A stretch of DNA of 43,399 nt from Flavobacteriaceae bacterium. Its GTDB lineage: Bacteria > Bacteroidota > Bacteroidia > Flavobacteriales > Flavobacteriaceae. The position numbers were made by a program, and so were the translations under genes. The stretch covers positions 1-43,399 of the forward strand of contig JAKMGK010000028.1 in the NCBI GenBank assembly GCA_022424955.1, in the 5' to 3' direction. The notes below the pieces were generated by a model, which ran no database searches, was not told where the DNA came from, and was given only the letters and a program-made list of their open reading frames with translations. Numbering within the stretch: position 1 is the stretch's first letter; every line of letters begins with the position of its first letter. Positions 25,900 to 35,054 of this stretch are shown piece after piece.

Positions 25900-27054
25900 A
25901 TGGCAAAAGAACAAGTACAAATATTTGACACTACTTTAAGAGACGGGGAACAAGTTCCTGGCTGCAAATTAGACACAAAAAATAAGTTGATTATCGCAGA
26001 ACGTCTCGACCTTCTTGGGGTGGACATCATTGAAGCTGGGTTTCCTATTTCAAGCCCAGGTGATTTTCATTCTGTTGAAGAAATTGCCAAGCTGGTTAAA
26101 AACGCTACGGTTTGTGGATTAACTCGTGCGGTCAAAAAAGACATAGAAGTTGCCGCAGATGCATTAAAATTGGCCAAAAGACCACGTATCCATACCGGAA
26201 TTGGGACTTCTGAGTCCCATATCAAATACAAATTTAACGCATCACGCGAAGAAATCATAGAACGTGCCGTTGCTGCAGTAACCTATGCAAAAACTTTTAT
26301 AGAGGATGTCGAATTTTATGCCGAAGACGCTGGTAGAACAGACAATGAGTTTCTCGCTCGGGTTTGTGAGGCTGTAGTAAAAGCTGGAGCCACGGTATTG
26401 AACATACCTGATACAACCGGTTATTGTTTACCCGAAGAATACGGTGCCAAAATAAAATACCTCAAAGAAAATGTGACTGGGATTCACAAGGCGACCTTGT
26501 CTTGTCACTGTCACAACGATTTAGGATTGGCCACGGCGAATTCGATAGAAGGGATTGTCAATGGCGCAAGACAAATTGAGTGTACCATCAACGGGATAGG
26601 AGAACGTGCAGGCAACACTTCTTTAGAAGAAGTTGTAATGATTATGCGCCAACACCCTACCCTTGACTTAGATACTAATATCAATGCAAAACTATTATAC
26701 GATACCAGCCGTTTGGTTTCAGATAGTATGGGAATGGTCGTACAGCCCAACAAAGCGGTTGTAGGAGCCAATGCCTTTGCCCACAGTTCTGGAATTCATC
26801 AAGACGGGGTCATCAAAAACAGAGAAACCTATGAAATCATGGATCCACATGATGTAGGAGTAACGGAATCTGCCATTGTTTTGACCGCCCGTTCTGGACG
26901 TGCTGCATTGGCTTACCGCGCTAAAAACGTGGGTATCGAACTAGATAAACTTCAATTAGATAAGGTCTATCAGCAATTCCTGAAATTTGCTGACTTACAA
27001 AAAGAAATTAGCGATGACGATATTCCAAAAATTGTTGAAGCAGCTCAATTATAA
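25900..27054 (+). CDS. leuA: 2-Isopropylmalate synthase, catalytic-domain-only form
   Basis: Condenses acetyl-CoA with ketoisovalerate, the first step of leucine synthesis. The TIM-barrel catalytic domain shows [13 protein letters not shown] (9-21), the metal-binding [14 protein letters not shown] (202-215, His203 and His205) and [14 protein letters not shown] (231-244), and the central [19 protein letters not shown] typical of true LeuA. At 384 residues it stops after the catalytic and linker regions; the C-terminal leucine-binding regulatory domain of E. coli-type LeuA (about 520 residues) is missing. It may therefore escape direct leucine feedback. A second, full-length paralog lies downstream in the same operon. 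leuC follows after 20 bases. Confidence 0.92.
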   Translation: MAKEQVQIFDTTLRDGEQVPGCKLDTKNKLIIAERLDLLGVDIIEAGFPISSPGDFHSVEEIAKLVKNATVCGLTRAVKKDIEVAADALKLAKRPRIHTGIGTSESHIKYKFNASREEIIERAVAAVTYAKTFIEDVEFYAEDAGRTDNEFLARVCEAVVKAGATVLNIPDTTGYCLPEEYGAKIKYLKENVTGIHKATLSCHCHNDLGLATANSIEGIVNGARQIECTINGIGERAGNTSLEEVVMIMRQHPTLDLDTNINAKLLYDTSRLVSDSMGMVVQPNKAVVGANAFAHSSGIHQDGVIKNRETYEIMDPHDVGVTESAIVLTARSGRAALAYRAKNVGIELDKLQLDKVYQQFLKFADLQKEISDDDIPKIVEAAQL

Positions 27055-27074
27055 ACCACTCTATTCCTTCACCA

Positions 27075-28469
27075 ATGAAGAAAACACTTTTTGATAAAGT
27101 TTGGGATTCTCACGTCGTTCAACAAGTTGAAGACGGTCCAGACATTCTTTTTATCGACCGCCACATGGTCCACGAGGTCACCAGTCCCGTAGCCTTTTTA
27201 GGGTTAAAAAACAGAAACATTCCTGTATTGTATCCTGAGCGCACTTTTGCGACAGCAGATCACAATACTCCCACCATTAACCAACACCTTCCTGTAGAAG
27301 ATCCACTTTCGGCAAATCAATTGAAAGCCTTAGAAGAAAATGCTGCTGCACATGGGATCTCTTATTGGGGATTAGGGCATGAAAAAAACGGTATTGTTCA
27401 CGTGGTAGGGCCAGAATATGGTATCACTCAACCAGGAGCAACTATTGTTTGTGGAGATTCACATACTTCTACCCATGGTGCCTTTGGGGCGATTGCCTTT
27501 GGAATTGGAACCTCAGAAGTTGAAATGGTATTATCTACCCAGTGTATTATGCAGCCAAAGCCTAAAAGCATGCGCATCAATATCAATGGGGAATTAGGAA
27601 AAGGAGTAACTCCTAAAGATGTTGCCCTTTATATTATTTCTCGTTTAACCACCTCTGGTGCGACAGGATATTTTGTAGAATATGCTGGAGACGTCTTTAC
27701 TTCTATGACGATGGAAGGTCGCATGACCGTATGTAATCTTTCCATTGAAATGGGAGCACGAGGCGGAATGATTGCGCCAGATGAGAAGACCTTTGATTAT
27801 ATTCAAGGTCGTGAGTTTACGCCCACTGGTGCAGCTTGGGATAAAGCAAAAGCTTATTGGGATACATTACATACAGACGAAGGCGCATCTTTTGACAAGG
27901 AATACCACTTCGATGCTAGTGAAATTGAACCCATGATTACCTATGGTACCAATCCAGGGATGGGAATGGGGATCACCAATGGAATTCCAAACGCTTATGC
28001 CGTTGAAGGCGGAGCAGCTACCTATAAAAAATCTTTAGCCTATATGGGCTATAACGAAGGGGAAGACATGATTGGGAAACCTATCGACTTTGTCTTCTTA
28101 GGCAGTTGTACCAATGGGCGAATTGAAGATTTCCGCGCTTTTGCAGAAATCATCAAAGGACGCAAAAAAGCAGATAATGTAACGGCTTGGTTGGTTCCAG
28201 GTTCACACAAAGTATTGGCTGCGATTAAAGAAGAAGGGATACTAGATGAACTTCACAATGCAGGTTTTGAATTAAGAGAACCCGGCTGTTCTGCATGTTT
28301 AGCGATGAATGACGATAAAATTCCTGCAGGAAAATATGCAGTGAGTACCTCTAATAGAAATTTTGAAGGCCGTCAAGGTCCCGGTTCAAGAACACTATTG
28401 GCTAGTCCAATCGTTGCTGCTGCTGCAGCTGTCACCGGAAAAGTAACCGATCCAAGAACCTTACTATAA
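27075..28469 (+). CDS. leuC: 3-Isopropylmalate dehydratase large subunit
   Basis: Aconitase-family subunit carrying the 4Fe-4S cluster; with LeuD it isomerises 2- to 3-isopropylmalate. The protein has 464 residues, the normal bacterial length. The cluster ligands are visible as Cys345 in FLGSCTNGR and Cys405/Cys408 in [10 protein letters not shown]. Other family blocks are [20 protein letters not shown] (126-145) and [19 protein letters not shown] near the C-terminus. It lies between leuA and leuD with gaps of 20 and 3 bases. Confidence 0.97.
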   Translation: MKKTLFDKVWDSHVVQQVEDGPDILFIDRHMVHEVTSPVAFLGLKNRNIPVLYPERTFATADHNTPTINQHLPVEDPLSANQLKALEENAAAHGISYWGLGHEKNGIVHVVGPEYGITQPGATIVCGDSHTSTHGAFGAIAFGIGTSEVEMVLSTQCIMQPKPKSMRININGELGKGVTPKDVALYIISRLTTSGATGYFVEYAGDVFTSMTMEGRMTVCNLSIEMGARGGMIAPDEKTFDYIQGREFTPTGAAWDKAKAYWDTLHTDEGASFDKEYHFDASEIEPMITYGTNPGMGMGITNGIPNAYAVEGGAATYKKSLAYMGYNEGEDMIGKPIDFVFLGSCTNGRIEDFRAFAEIIKGRKKADNVTAWLVPGSHKVLAAIKEEGILDELHNAGFELREPGCSACLAMNDDKIPAGKYAVSTSNRNFEGRQGPGSRTLLASPIVAAAAAVTGKVTDPRTLL

Positions 28470-28472
28470 ATT

Positions 28473-29069
28473 ATGGCTTACGATAAATTTAATGTGCTTA
28501 CTAGCACTGCCGTTCCCCTACCCATTGAAAATGTTGATACCGATCAAATCATCCCTGCTCGTTTCTTAAAAGCGACAGAACGTATAGGATTTGGCGATAA
28601 TTTATTTCGCGACTGGCGATACAATCAAGACGATAGCCCAAAAGAGGACTTTGTCTTAAACAACCCAAGATACAGCGGGAAAATTCTTGTGGGCGGAAAG
28701 AACTTTGGTTCTGGTTCTTCAAGAGAACACGCTGCATGGGCGGTCTATGATTATGGCTTCCGTTGCGTGGTATCAAGCTTCTTTGCCGATATTTTTAAAA
28801 ACAACTGCTTAAACATTGGGGTATTACCCGTACAGGTTTCCCCCGCGTTTTTGGCCGATATTTATGCCGCCATTGAAGAGGACGCAAGCACTGAATTAGT
28901 GGTTGACTTACCTGCGCAAACCATTACGATTAGTAGTACTGGGGCTTCAGAGTCTTTTGACATAAATACTTACAAAAAAGGGAATATGACCAATGGCTTT
29001 GACGATATTGATTATTTACTCAACATCAAAGACAGCATCCGCGATTTTGCGGCCAACACTCCTTTATAA
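28473..29069 (+). CDS. leuD: 3-Isopropylmalate dehydratase small subunit
   Basis: Swivelling-domain partner of LeuC, 198 residues. Family blocks are PIENVDTDQIIPARFLK (about 17-33), ILVGGKNFGSGSSREHAAWA (about 70-89, the substrate-binding serine loop) and SSFFADIFKNNCLNIGVLPV. It starts 3 bases after leuC and is followed after 9 bases by the second synthase gene, with an AAGG sequence at its own stop that may serve as ribosome binding site for that gene. Confidence 0.97.
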   Translation: MAYDKFNVLTSTAVPLPIENVDTDQIIPARFLKATERIGFGDNLFRDWRYNQDDSPKEDFVLNNPRYSGKILVGGKNFGSGSSREHAAWAVYDYGFRCVVSSFFADIFKNNCLNIGVLPVQVSPAFLADIYAAIEEDASTELVVDLPAQTITISSTGASESFDINTYKKGNMTNGFDDIDYLLNIKDSIRDFAANTPL

Positions 29070-29078
29070 GGCTTTATT

Positions 29079-30611
29079 TTGGGCGCAAGCAAACCACGCA
29101 AGATAGAAATTATGGACACCACTCTTAGGGATGGTGAGCAAACCTCTGGGGTTTCCTTTTCGGCTTCCGAAAAATTAACCCTCGCCAAACTATTAATTGA
29201 AGAACTTAAGGTTGACCGCATTGAAATTGCCTCTGCAAGAGTCTCAAAAGGAGAATTTGATGCGGTAACACGCATCACTGAATGGGCGGCAGAAAAGGGT
29301 CATTTATCTCAGGTAGAGATCTTGACTTTTGTCGACAAAGGAGTTTCAATCCAATGGATGGAAGAGGCTGGAGCTAAAGTGCAAAATCTCTTGACCAAAG
29401 GGTCGCTCAACCATTTGACCTATCAATTAAAGCTAACACCAGAGCAGCACTTTAAGGCCATTAGAGAAAACATTGCGTTGGCCGATAGCAAAAGAATCAC
29501 CACCAATGTTTATCTAGAAGACTGGAGTAACGGCATGCGTAACGCTCCAGATTATGTTTATGCCTTTTTAGACTTCTTAGCTACACAAAATATTTCAAGG
29601 ATCTTACTACCCGATACTTTAGGGGTTTTAACCCCTAGAGAAACTACTAAATATCTTTCGGCTATCATAGAGCGTTACCCCAGTTTACATTTTGATTTCC
29701 ATGGGCACAACGATTATGATCTTGGCGTAGCAAATGCGCTAGAAGCGGTAAAAGCTGGAGTACAAGGCTTGCACTTAACCGTTAACGGTATGGGAGAACG
29801 CGCCGGGAACGCGCCCCTCGCCTCTGTTGTTGCTGTACTGAATGACTTTGTTCCTTCGGTCACAACGAATATCAAAGAGAAGGCATTGTATCAGGTAAGT
29901 CAATTGGTTTCCACCTTTACCGGCTTTCGTATTCCTGTCAATAAACCTATTGTAGGCGCTAATGTATTTACGCAAACCGCTGGGATTCACGCCGATGGAG
30001 ATTCTAAAAAGAACCTCTATTTTAACGATCTTTTACCCGAACGCTTTGGGCGTAAACGCTCTTATGCACTTGGGAAAACTTCGGGTAAGGCAAACATTGT
30101 AAAGAATCTACAAGAGTTGGGCTTAACCCTCAACGATGCGGAACTCAAACAGGTAACTCAGCGTATTATTGAACTAGGGGACAAAAAACAAAAAGTGACT
30201 ACACACGATTTGCCCTACATCATCTCTGATGTATTGGATAGTGAGAGCAGTGCAAAGACCGTCGCCATTAAGTCCTATGTCTTGACCCATTCAAAAGGTT
30301 TGCAGCCCTCTACTACAGTTGCTGTAGAAATCGAGGGAGAATTATTAGAAGAAAACGCCAGTGGTGACGGGCAATATGATGCCTTTTTAAATGCCATTCG
30401 CAAAATGTATAAAAAGAAAAAGCGACAACTCCCCCAATTGGTGGATTATGCCGTACATATCCCTCCTGGAAGTCATTCTGATGCTTTATGTGAAACCAGC
30501 ATTACCTGGCTTTTAAAGGGAAAAGAATTCATTACGCGCGGTTTAGATTCAGATCAAACCGTTTCGGCCATAAAGGCCACCGAAAAAATGTTAAATAGTA
30601 TAGCACAATAA
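29079..30611 (+). CDS. Second LeuA/CimA-type synthase with regulatory domain; TTG start
   Basis: A 510-residue member of the isopropylmalate/citramalate synthase family, different from the first leuA. The TIM barrel has [18 protein letters not shown] (11-28), FHGHNDYDLG (207-216, metal-binding His208 and His210) and NGMGERAGN (236-244); residues about 385-510 form a LeuA-type regulatory domain. The block VYLEDWSNGMRNAPDYVYAF resembles citramalate synthase more than LeuA. It may make citramalate for isoleucine, homologous keto-acid chain extension products, or a leucine-regulated isopropylmalate. The start is TTG at 29079: the first in-frame ATG (codon 12) would remove the conserved first barrel strand KIEIMDTTLRDG, and an AAGG lies 7 bases before the TTG. 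Confidence 0.88.
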   Translation: MGASKPRKIEIMDTTLRDGEQTSGVSFSASEKLTLAKLLIEELKVDRIEIASARVSKGEFDAVTRITEWAAEKGHLSQVEILTFVDKGVSIQWMEEAGAKVQNLLTKGSLNHLTYQLKLTPEQHFKAIRENIALADSKRITTNVYLEDWSNGMRNAPDYVYAFLDFLATQNISRILLPDTLGVLTPRETTKYLSAIIERYPSLHFDFHGHNDYDLGVANALEAVKAGVQGLHLTVNGMGERAGNAPLASVVAVLNDFVPSVTTNIKEKALYQVSQLVSTFTGFRIPVNKPIVGANVFTQTAGIHADGDSKKNLYFNDLLPERFGRKRSYALGKTSGKANIVKNLQELGLTLNDAELKQVTQRIIELGDKKQKVTTHDLPYIISDVLDSESSAKTVAIKSYVLTHSKGLQPSTTVAVEIEGELLEENASGDGQYDAFLNAIRKMYKKKKRQLPQLVDYAVHIPPGSHSDALCETSITWLLKGKEFITRGLDSDQTVSAIKATEKMLNSIAQ

Positions 30612-30613
30612 AT

Positions 30614-31681
30614 ATGAACATGAATATTGCCCTTTTAGCCGGCGACGGTATCGGTCCAGAAGTAATCGATCAAGCCGTGAAAGTAAGTAACGCCATCGCC
30701 ACAAAATTTGGCCATGAAATTAACTGGACCCCTGCCCTAACGGGGGCAGCTGCCATTGAAGCTGTAGGAGATCCTTATCCAGACAAAACCCATGCCATTT
30801 GTGAAGCAGCAGATGCCGTTTTGTTTGGTGCCATTGGTTTACCGCGGTTTGACAATGATCCTTCTGCTAAGGTGCGTCCAGAGCAAGGACTATTGCGTAT
30901 GCGGAAAAAGCTTGGCTTATTTGCGAATGTGCGTCCCACCTTTACTTTTCCGTCTTTATTAGATAAATCTCCACTTAAACAAGTACGTATTGAAGGAACA
31001 GATTTGGTTTTCTTACGTGAGCTTACGGGGGGAATTTACTTTGGAGAACGCGGAAGGTTAAACGATGGAAACACCGCCTTTGACACCTGTACTTATCACC
31101 GTAAAGAAATTCAACGTTTAGCAAAGAAAGGTTTTGAATTAGCCATGACCCGTACCAAGAAATTGTGCTGTGTCGATAAAGCGAACGTCTTAGAAAGCTC
31201 TCGTTTATGGAGAGAAACCGTACAAGCCATGGAAAAAGATTATCCAGAAGTGGAAGTGTCCTATGAATTAGTCGATGCCGTCGCCATGCGACTCGTGCAG
31301 TGGCCCAACAGCTATGATGTTTTAATCACCGAAAATTTATTTGGCGATATTTTAACCGATGAAGCTTCTGTCATCTCTGGTTCAATGGGCTTGATGCCCT
31401 CTGCTTCTGTAGGAAGTGAAAATGCCTTGTATGAACCCATCCACGGCTCTTTCCCACAAGCCACCGGCTTAGACATTGCTAATCCTTTAGCGACGATATT
31501 ATCTGCCGCAATGCTATTTGAAATGTCTTTTAACCTACAAGAAGAAGGTGCCTTAATTCGCAAAGTAGTAGATCAATCTCTCGCGGAAGGTTTTGTCACA
31601 GAAGATTTAGCCAATGGCGGTAAAGCCTATAAAACCTCTGAAGTAGGAGATTATCTCGCCAAGCTCATTGCCGAGGCTTAA
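30614..31681 (+). CDS. leuB: 3-Isopropylmalate dehydrogenase
   Basis: NAD-dependent oxidative decarboxylase giving 2-oxoisocaproate, 355 residues. Family features are the N-terminal IALLAGDGIGPEVIDQA, the VRPEQGLLRMRKKLGLFANVRP region, the FLRELTGGIYFGERG loop, the VDKANVLESSRLWRE helix and the metal/substrate motif NLFGDILTDEASVISGS, then EPIHGSFPQATG. It begins 2 bases after the second synthase and ends the leucine operon; a strong terminator follows 27 bases later. Confidence 0.97.
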   Translation: MNMNIALLAGDGIGPEVIDQAVKVSNAIATKFGHEINWTPALTGAAAIEAVGDPYPDKTHAICEAADAVLFGAIGLPRFDNDPSAKVRPEQGLLRMRKKLGLFANVRPTFTFPSLLDKSPLKQVRIEGTDLVFLRELTGGIYFGERGRLNDGNTAFDTCTYHRKEIQRLAKKGFELAMTRTKKLCCVDKANVLESSRLWRETVQAMEKDYPEVEVSYELVDAVAMRLVQWPNSYDVLITENLFGDILTDEASVISGSMGLMPSASVGSENALYEPIHGSFPQATGLDIANPLATILSAAMLFEMSFNLQEEGALIRKVVDQSLAEGFVTEDLANGGKAYKTSEVGDYLAKLIAEA

Positions 31682-31707
31682 GCAAAAAATACTTTTAAAT
31701 GTATTAT

Positions 31708-31731
31708 AAACCCTCTTTTGAGGGTTTTTTT
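31708..31731 (+). terminator. Intrinsic terminator of the leu operon
   Basis: A perfect 8-bp stem AAACCCTC (31708-31715) / GAGGGTTT (31720-31727) with loop TTTT and a run of T after it, 27 bases past the leuB stop. Confidence 0.92.
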
Positions 31732-31748
31732 GTTTTTTACTATATTTG
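31718..31748 (+). promoter_or_regulatory. Consensus promoter overlapping the leu terminator
   Basis: TTG (31718-31720, inside the terminator hairpin), a 20-base spacer, then TATATTTG (31741-31748) match the Bacteroidota consensus at every defined position. The next ATG (31751) lies only 2 bases after the -7 element, so it would be at or before the transcription start. Confidence 0.55.
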
Positions 31749-31750
31749 AA

Positions 31751-32137
31751 ATGAAACAGCGCCCAAATCTGTTTTACTGTAATGATAAACCTATTGTCTC
31801 CGAACTATATCGTCAACATTCCATTTTTCAAGCTACTTTTAGTTTTGACTTAAAAAGGCATGCTTTTAAACTTCTTTTAGACGCTAAAAAGCTTATACAG
31901 TTATGGATTCGTTTGGGATACAAAGCAGAAAGCTTTCCATATGTTTCAACTCAGAAAATGAGAAATACTGTAAACCCATTATTACTCCTGTTATCAAAAA
32001 AAGAGTGGCACAATACCTGCCAAAATGGATGTATTGAACCACCTAGGGCTTTTGCCTATCGGCAAGTCAGATTTGTTACACACACCAAAAGATTCTTTAC
32101 AGCTTTAGTAATTGTCATGTGTCAAAAAAAATCCTAA
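31751..32137 (+). CDS. Orphan ORF of unknown function (128 aa)
   Basis: An open frame of 128 codons starting MKQRPNLFYC. It is basic, rich in Phe, Lys and Arg, with four cysteines, and has no signal peptide, clear membrane segment or motif I know. I do not recognise it. A consensus promoter stands just before it, but the predicted transcription start would fall at or after the first ATG, so the true start may be internal or the transcript may be non-coding or serve the small membrane protein at 32160. The composition is not clearly that of a conserved protein. Confidence 0.35.
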   Translation: MKQRPNLFYCNDKPIVSELYRQHSIFQATFSFDLKRHAFKLLLDAKKLIQLWIRLGYKAESFPYVSTQKMRNTVNPLLLLLSKKEWHNTCQNGCIEPPRAFAYRQVRFVTHTKRFFTALVIVMCQKKS

Positions 32138-32159
32138 CTTTAACTAAACCAATGGAAGG

Positions 32160-32408
32160 ATGACGATCACTCAATTAAAAGGATTTTTATGGAAATGCAC
32201 CAAGATTAATTTTTTCTTTTTAGTCTTTACCTTTGTTGTTTTAATGCTGGCTGAACCGGTATATCATATTCACCAATATTTTTACAGCGGCAGCTTAGAA
32301 GAGTTTGAAAAGACCCTCTATTATATGATGGGGATCTACAAGTTATTTTGGCTGTTTTTTAATGTGGTACCCTATGTTGCCTTAAGAATGCTGGAAAAGA
32401 AAGCCTAA
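32160..32408 (+). CDS. Small membrane protein of unknown function (82 aa)
   Basis: An 82-residue protein with two hydrophobic segments, about 16-35 (KINFFFLVFTFVVLMLAEPV) and 58-76 (GIYKLFWLFFNVVPYVALRM), joined by a polar loop containing YSGSLEEFEKT, and a short basic tail. The sequence GGAAGG abuts the ATG, too close for a standard ribosome binding site. No family is recognised. It may be transcribed from the promoter at 31718-31748. The last 4 bases overlap the convergent SGNH hydrolase gene. Confidence 0.6.
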   Translation: MTITQLKGFLWKCTKINFFFLVFTFVVLMLAEPVYHIHQYFYSGSLEEFEKTLYYMMGIYKLFWLFFNVVPYVALRMLEKKA

Positions 32409-33085
32409 TCTAAGTGAGATTCGATCTGCTTTCGAATAATCGAGGACCACAAGGCATAGCCTTGAGGGTTAAGGTGTAATTGATCTGCTACAAAGAGGTC
32501 TGTTCTGGGCAAGCCTTCTTTGGTGAGAAAAGCTTCTGTTGTTTCGATAAAATACACGTTGGGGGTTTTATCACAATAGGCTTTGATTTTTTGGTTGACT
32601 TTTTGAATGTCTTTCCACTGTGCCCAGCGACTTTTTGTTGGGGTAATTTCTACCCATAAAAAAGGAGTCGATGGATGTCGTTTTCTTATTTGCTTTAGAA
32701 AAAATTTAAAGAGGCGTTTGACTTTTGCGGGAGACTCGTCTGCTTGATCCCCCTTGATATCGTTCGCAATAAAACCAATGATCATCGCAGGTTGATAGTC
32801 ACCCAACAAGGCTTCTGTATAGAAAATAGCATCTCGTAAATGGGCACCGCCATAACCCCGCTGTATGACGGCATAAGGCGCCATATCTTGGGCCAGGGTT
32901 TCCCACAGTCGAATACTGGAGCTGCCTAAAAACAACAAAGCATTCTCTGGAGCATCGCTTTTATTAAGCGCTTTAAAGTGTTCGATTTCGGGCGAAGCCC
33001 AAGCATAAGAACTTTTGGAATATTGCTTTAAAGGAGAACATTGTGCAAATAGAAAGAGAAAAGTGAGGGCGTAAAAGAAGCGCAT
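32405..33085 (-). CDS. SGNH/GDSL-family hydrolase, lipoprotein
   Basis: A 226-residue secreted esterase-fold protein. The N-terminus is a lipoprotein signal with the lipobox LFAQC (Cys16), so it is probably membrane-anchored and faces the periplasm or surface. The four SGNH blocks can be traced: block I FLGSSSIRLW with nucleophile Ser56 (GSS in place of GDS), block II RGYGGAHL (Gly79 or Gly80), block III IGFIANDI (Asn108) and block V DQLHLNP (Asp201, His204). Relatives act on platelet-activating-factor-like esters, carbohydrate acetyl groups or lipids; the substrate is not known. It is divergent from the outer-membrane protein remnant starting at 33136. Confidence 0.87.
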   Translation of the reverse strand: MRFFYALTFLFLFAQCSPLKQYSKSSYAWASPEIEHFKALNKSDAPENALLFLGSSSIRLWETLAQDMAPYAVIQRGYGGAHLRDAIFYTEALLGDYQPAMIIGFIANDIKGDQADESPAKVKRLFKFFLKQIRKRHPSTPFLWVEITPTKSRWAQWKDIQKVNQKIKAYCDKTPNVYFIETTEAFLTKEGLPRTDLFVADQLHLNPQGYALWSSIIRKQIESHLD

Positions 33086-33135
33086 GCGGTTTTTTTATAC
33101 ATTTAAGATACTCAAAATTAATAACCTACTTACAG

Positions 33136-33449
33136 ATGAAAAAGCTTTTTGCCCTTTTGTGCTTTATCTCATGTCTTGTTTATGGACAAGAAGAGATCTA
33201 CCCACCACAATCCAATATTCAAACCTATACCCCCCTAAACTGATTTCTAAAGGGCAATGGGATATTTAATGGTTCAACACTTCTTTTAACACGCTTTTTT
33301 CAGATAAAAACCAATATCAATACAGCGGTTTGGGATTACGATTAATTCACAAATATATTTTTAAAGCCGTCTTAAGTATTGATTATGGCATCAACTTAGA
33401 CGGCTTTAAAAATGCTTCCTTGGTCTTTGGAATAGACCAATTTTTTAAA
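33136..33449 (+). pseudogene. Remnant of a secreted outer-membrane beta-barrel protein
   Basis: An ATG at 33136 begins a good signal peptide (MKKLFALLCFISCLVYGQ) and a short mature part ending at TGA 33241. Removing one C from the C6 run at 33230-33235 restores the frame and gives YTPKLISKGQWDI, then a TAA at 33267 stands where a Lys codon (AAA) would fit, followed by WFNTSF. The same frame continues as SDKNQYQYSGLGLRLIHKYI and ends LSIDYGINLDG...VFGIDQFF, a pattern like the last strands of an outer-membrane barrel. The piece is far too short for a barrel, so most of the middle is deleted. I recall flavobacterial proteins with a similar QTYTPSKL...KGQWDIKWFN start; this could not be checked. 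The end runs into the gapN stop. Confidence 0.65.
33357..33413. repeat. Long inverted repeat with one bulge
   Basis: The left arm (33357-33377) and right arm (33394-33413) pair over 20 bases with one extra T on the left; core AAAGCCGTCT / AGACGGCTTT, loop of 16 bases. It lies 37 bases beyond the gapN stop on the minus strand, but no U run follows the stem on either strand, so it is not a standard terminator. Confidence 0.7.
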
Positions 33450-35054
33450 TTAGAGCAAGTATTCTGTATTGACAAAGTTGGAATCTTTAGAGTCCATCAA
33501 GGCGTCTAAGATTTCGTTGTTATAGGAATTATCTTTTGCCGCGACAAATGTTCTAATGGAGAAAGAGCGCAGGGCATCAAAAACACTTAGCGTACTAACC
33601 GCAGAATTCTTTCTTCCTGTAAATGGATAAACATCTGGTCCACGCTGGCAAGCAGAGTTTAAATTCACACGACAAACTAAATTAGCTAACACATCGACTA
33701 ACGGGCCAATCTTGCGAATATCACGACCAAATAGACTGACTTGTTGTCCGTATTCTGATGCGGCCATCACATCTAAAGGTTCATTGATGTCTTTATAAGA
33801 TAAAACAGGGACTACTGGTCCAAACTGCTCTTCGTGGTAAACATCCATGTCACTGTTTACAGGGTATAAAACTGCTGGGAAGGAATAATTATGGGTCAAT
33901 AGACCTCCTTTTTTATTGAGTACTTTGGCCCCTTTGGCTTTAGCATCTTGAATTAAATCTTGGATATAGGCAGGCTTACTAGGCTCTGGAAGTGGCGTTA
34001 AGAATGCTCCTTCTTCCCATGGTAAACCAAACTTTAACGCATCGACTGCTTTGGCAAAACGTGCATTAAATTCATCTATGATAGATTCGTGTACAAATAA
34101 CATTTTTAAGGCCGTACAGCGTTGTCCGTTATAGGATAAAGTTCCAGAAATACACTCTTTAATGGTCAAATCTAAATCTGCATCGGGTAAAATAATTCCA
34201 GGATTTTTCGCTTCTAGACCAAGAACCAATCGCAATCTGTTTTTATTCGGATGCAAATCTTGTAATGCTACCGCCGAAGAAGAATGCCCAATCAAGGCCA
34301 ATACATCAATTTTACCGGTTTGCATAATGGGAGAAGCGATCTTGCGCCCACGCCCGAAGACAATATTGACCACCCCAGGAGGAAAACTCTCGTGGAACGC
34401 CTTTAATAAGGGAGTGATCAATAATACCCCGTGTTTCGCTGGCTTAAAGATGGCGGTATTCCCCATAATAATGGCAGGAATCAACAAACAAAAGGTTTCA
34501 TTAAGTGGATAATTATAAGGCCCTAAACACAAAACAACCCCTAGTGGTCCACGGCGAATGTGCGCGTGTATTCCCGCCTGCTTATCAAACTTAGCACTCT
34601 TGCGATCTAGTTTTTTATAGGCCTCTATGGTATCATAGATATAATCGACAGTACGATCAAATTCTTTGTAGGAATCGGCTTTGTTTTTGGCGATTTCCCA
34701 CATTAAGAGTTCAACCACCTCTTCACGATGCTCTTGCATCTTTCCGGCAAAGATTTCTAGACATTTTAAACGATCTTTTACTTTCATGGTGGGCCATGCA
34801 CCCTGTCCTCTATTGAATGCTTTTTCTGCGGCATTTAAAGCATCTAAAGCGGCATCTGTTTCCATATCTGGAATAGATCCTAAAAGTGTTGGTCCTACTT
34901 CCCCCTTGCTGTTTTCTGTATAGATGGTAGAGAACACTTCAGATGTTCCCCCCTCCCAGTTTTTCAACTCTCCATCGACCAAATATTGGGTACAATGGAT
35001 GGGTTCTTCAAAGCGAACCGAAGCATCAATTTTAAGGTTTTGCGTCGTTTCCAT
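33450..35054 (-). CDS. gapN: NADP-dependent non-phosphorylating glyceraldehyde-3-phosphate dehydrogenase
   Basis: An aldehyde dehydrogenase superfamily protein of 534 residues. Catalytic features are Asn181 (GPYNYPLNE), Lys204 (IFKPAKHG), Glu281 (LGLEAKNPG) and the nucleophile Cys313 (NGQRCTALK). The sequence matches what I know as the GapN-like group of Bacteroidota, which oxidises glyceraldehyde-3-phosphate directly to 3-phosphoglycerate and yields NADPH. The general ALDH fold is certain; the substrate is inferred. It is monocistronic and divergent from the DASS transporter (145-base gap, no consensus promoter found). Confidence 0.85.
   Translation of the reverse strand: METTQNLKIDASVRFEEPIHCTQYLVDGELKNWEGGTSEVFSTIYTENSKGEVGPTLLGSIPDMETDAALDALNAAEKAFNRGQGAWPTMKVKDRLKCLEIFAGKMQEHREEVVELLMWEIAKNKADSYKEFDRTVDYIYDTIEAYKKLDRKSAKFDKQAGIHAHIRRGPLGVVLCLGPYNYPLNETFCLLIPAIIMGNTAIFKPAKHGVLLITPLLKAFHESFPPGVVNIVFGRGRKIASPIMQTGKIDVLALIGHSSSAVALQDLHPNKNRLRLVLGLEAKNPGIILPDADLDLTIKECISGTLSYNGQRCTALKMLFVHESIIDEFNARFAKAVDALKFGLPWEEGAFLTPLPEPSKPAYIQDLIQDAKAKGAKVLNKKGGLLTHNYSFPAVLYPVNSDMDVYHEEQFGPVVPVLSYKDINEPLDVMAASEYGQQVSLFGRDIRKIGPLVDVLANLVCRVNLNSACQRGPDVYPFTGRKNSAVSTLSVFDALRSFSIRTFVAAKDNSYNNEILDALMDSKDSNFVNTEYLL

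Noticed and set aside
29115-30611. ATG at codon 12 as start of the second synthase
   Set aside because: It would remove the first conserved barrel strand before DTTLRDGE; the TTG at 29079 with AAGG upstream fits better.
32006-32020. TGGCAC...CTGC sigma-54-like match within the orphan ORF
   Set aside because: It is 140 bases before the next start codon, lies inside an open frame, and has no nearby activator-type palindrome; probably chance.
33084-33269. Open frame of 61 codons on the plus strand starting near the SGNH hydrolase start
   Set aside because: Its first half is out of frame with the good signal peptide at 33136, and its last part (YPPKLISKGQWDI) is the shifted continuation of the decayed barrel gene. 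It is explained by the pseudogene.
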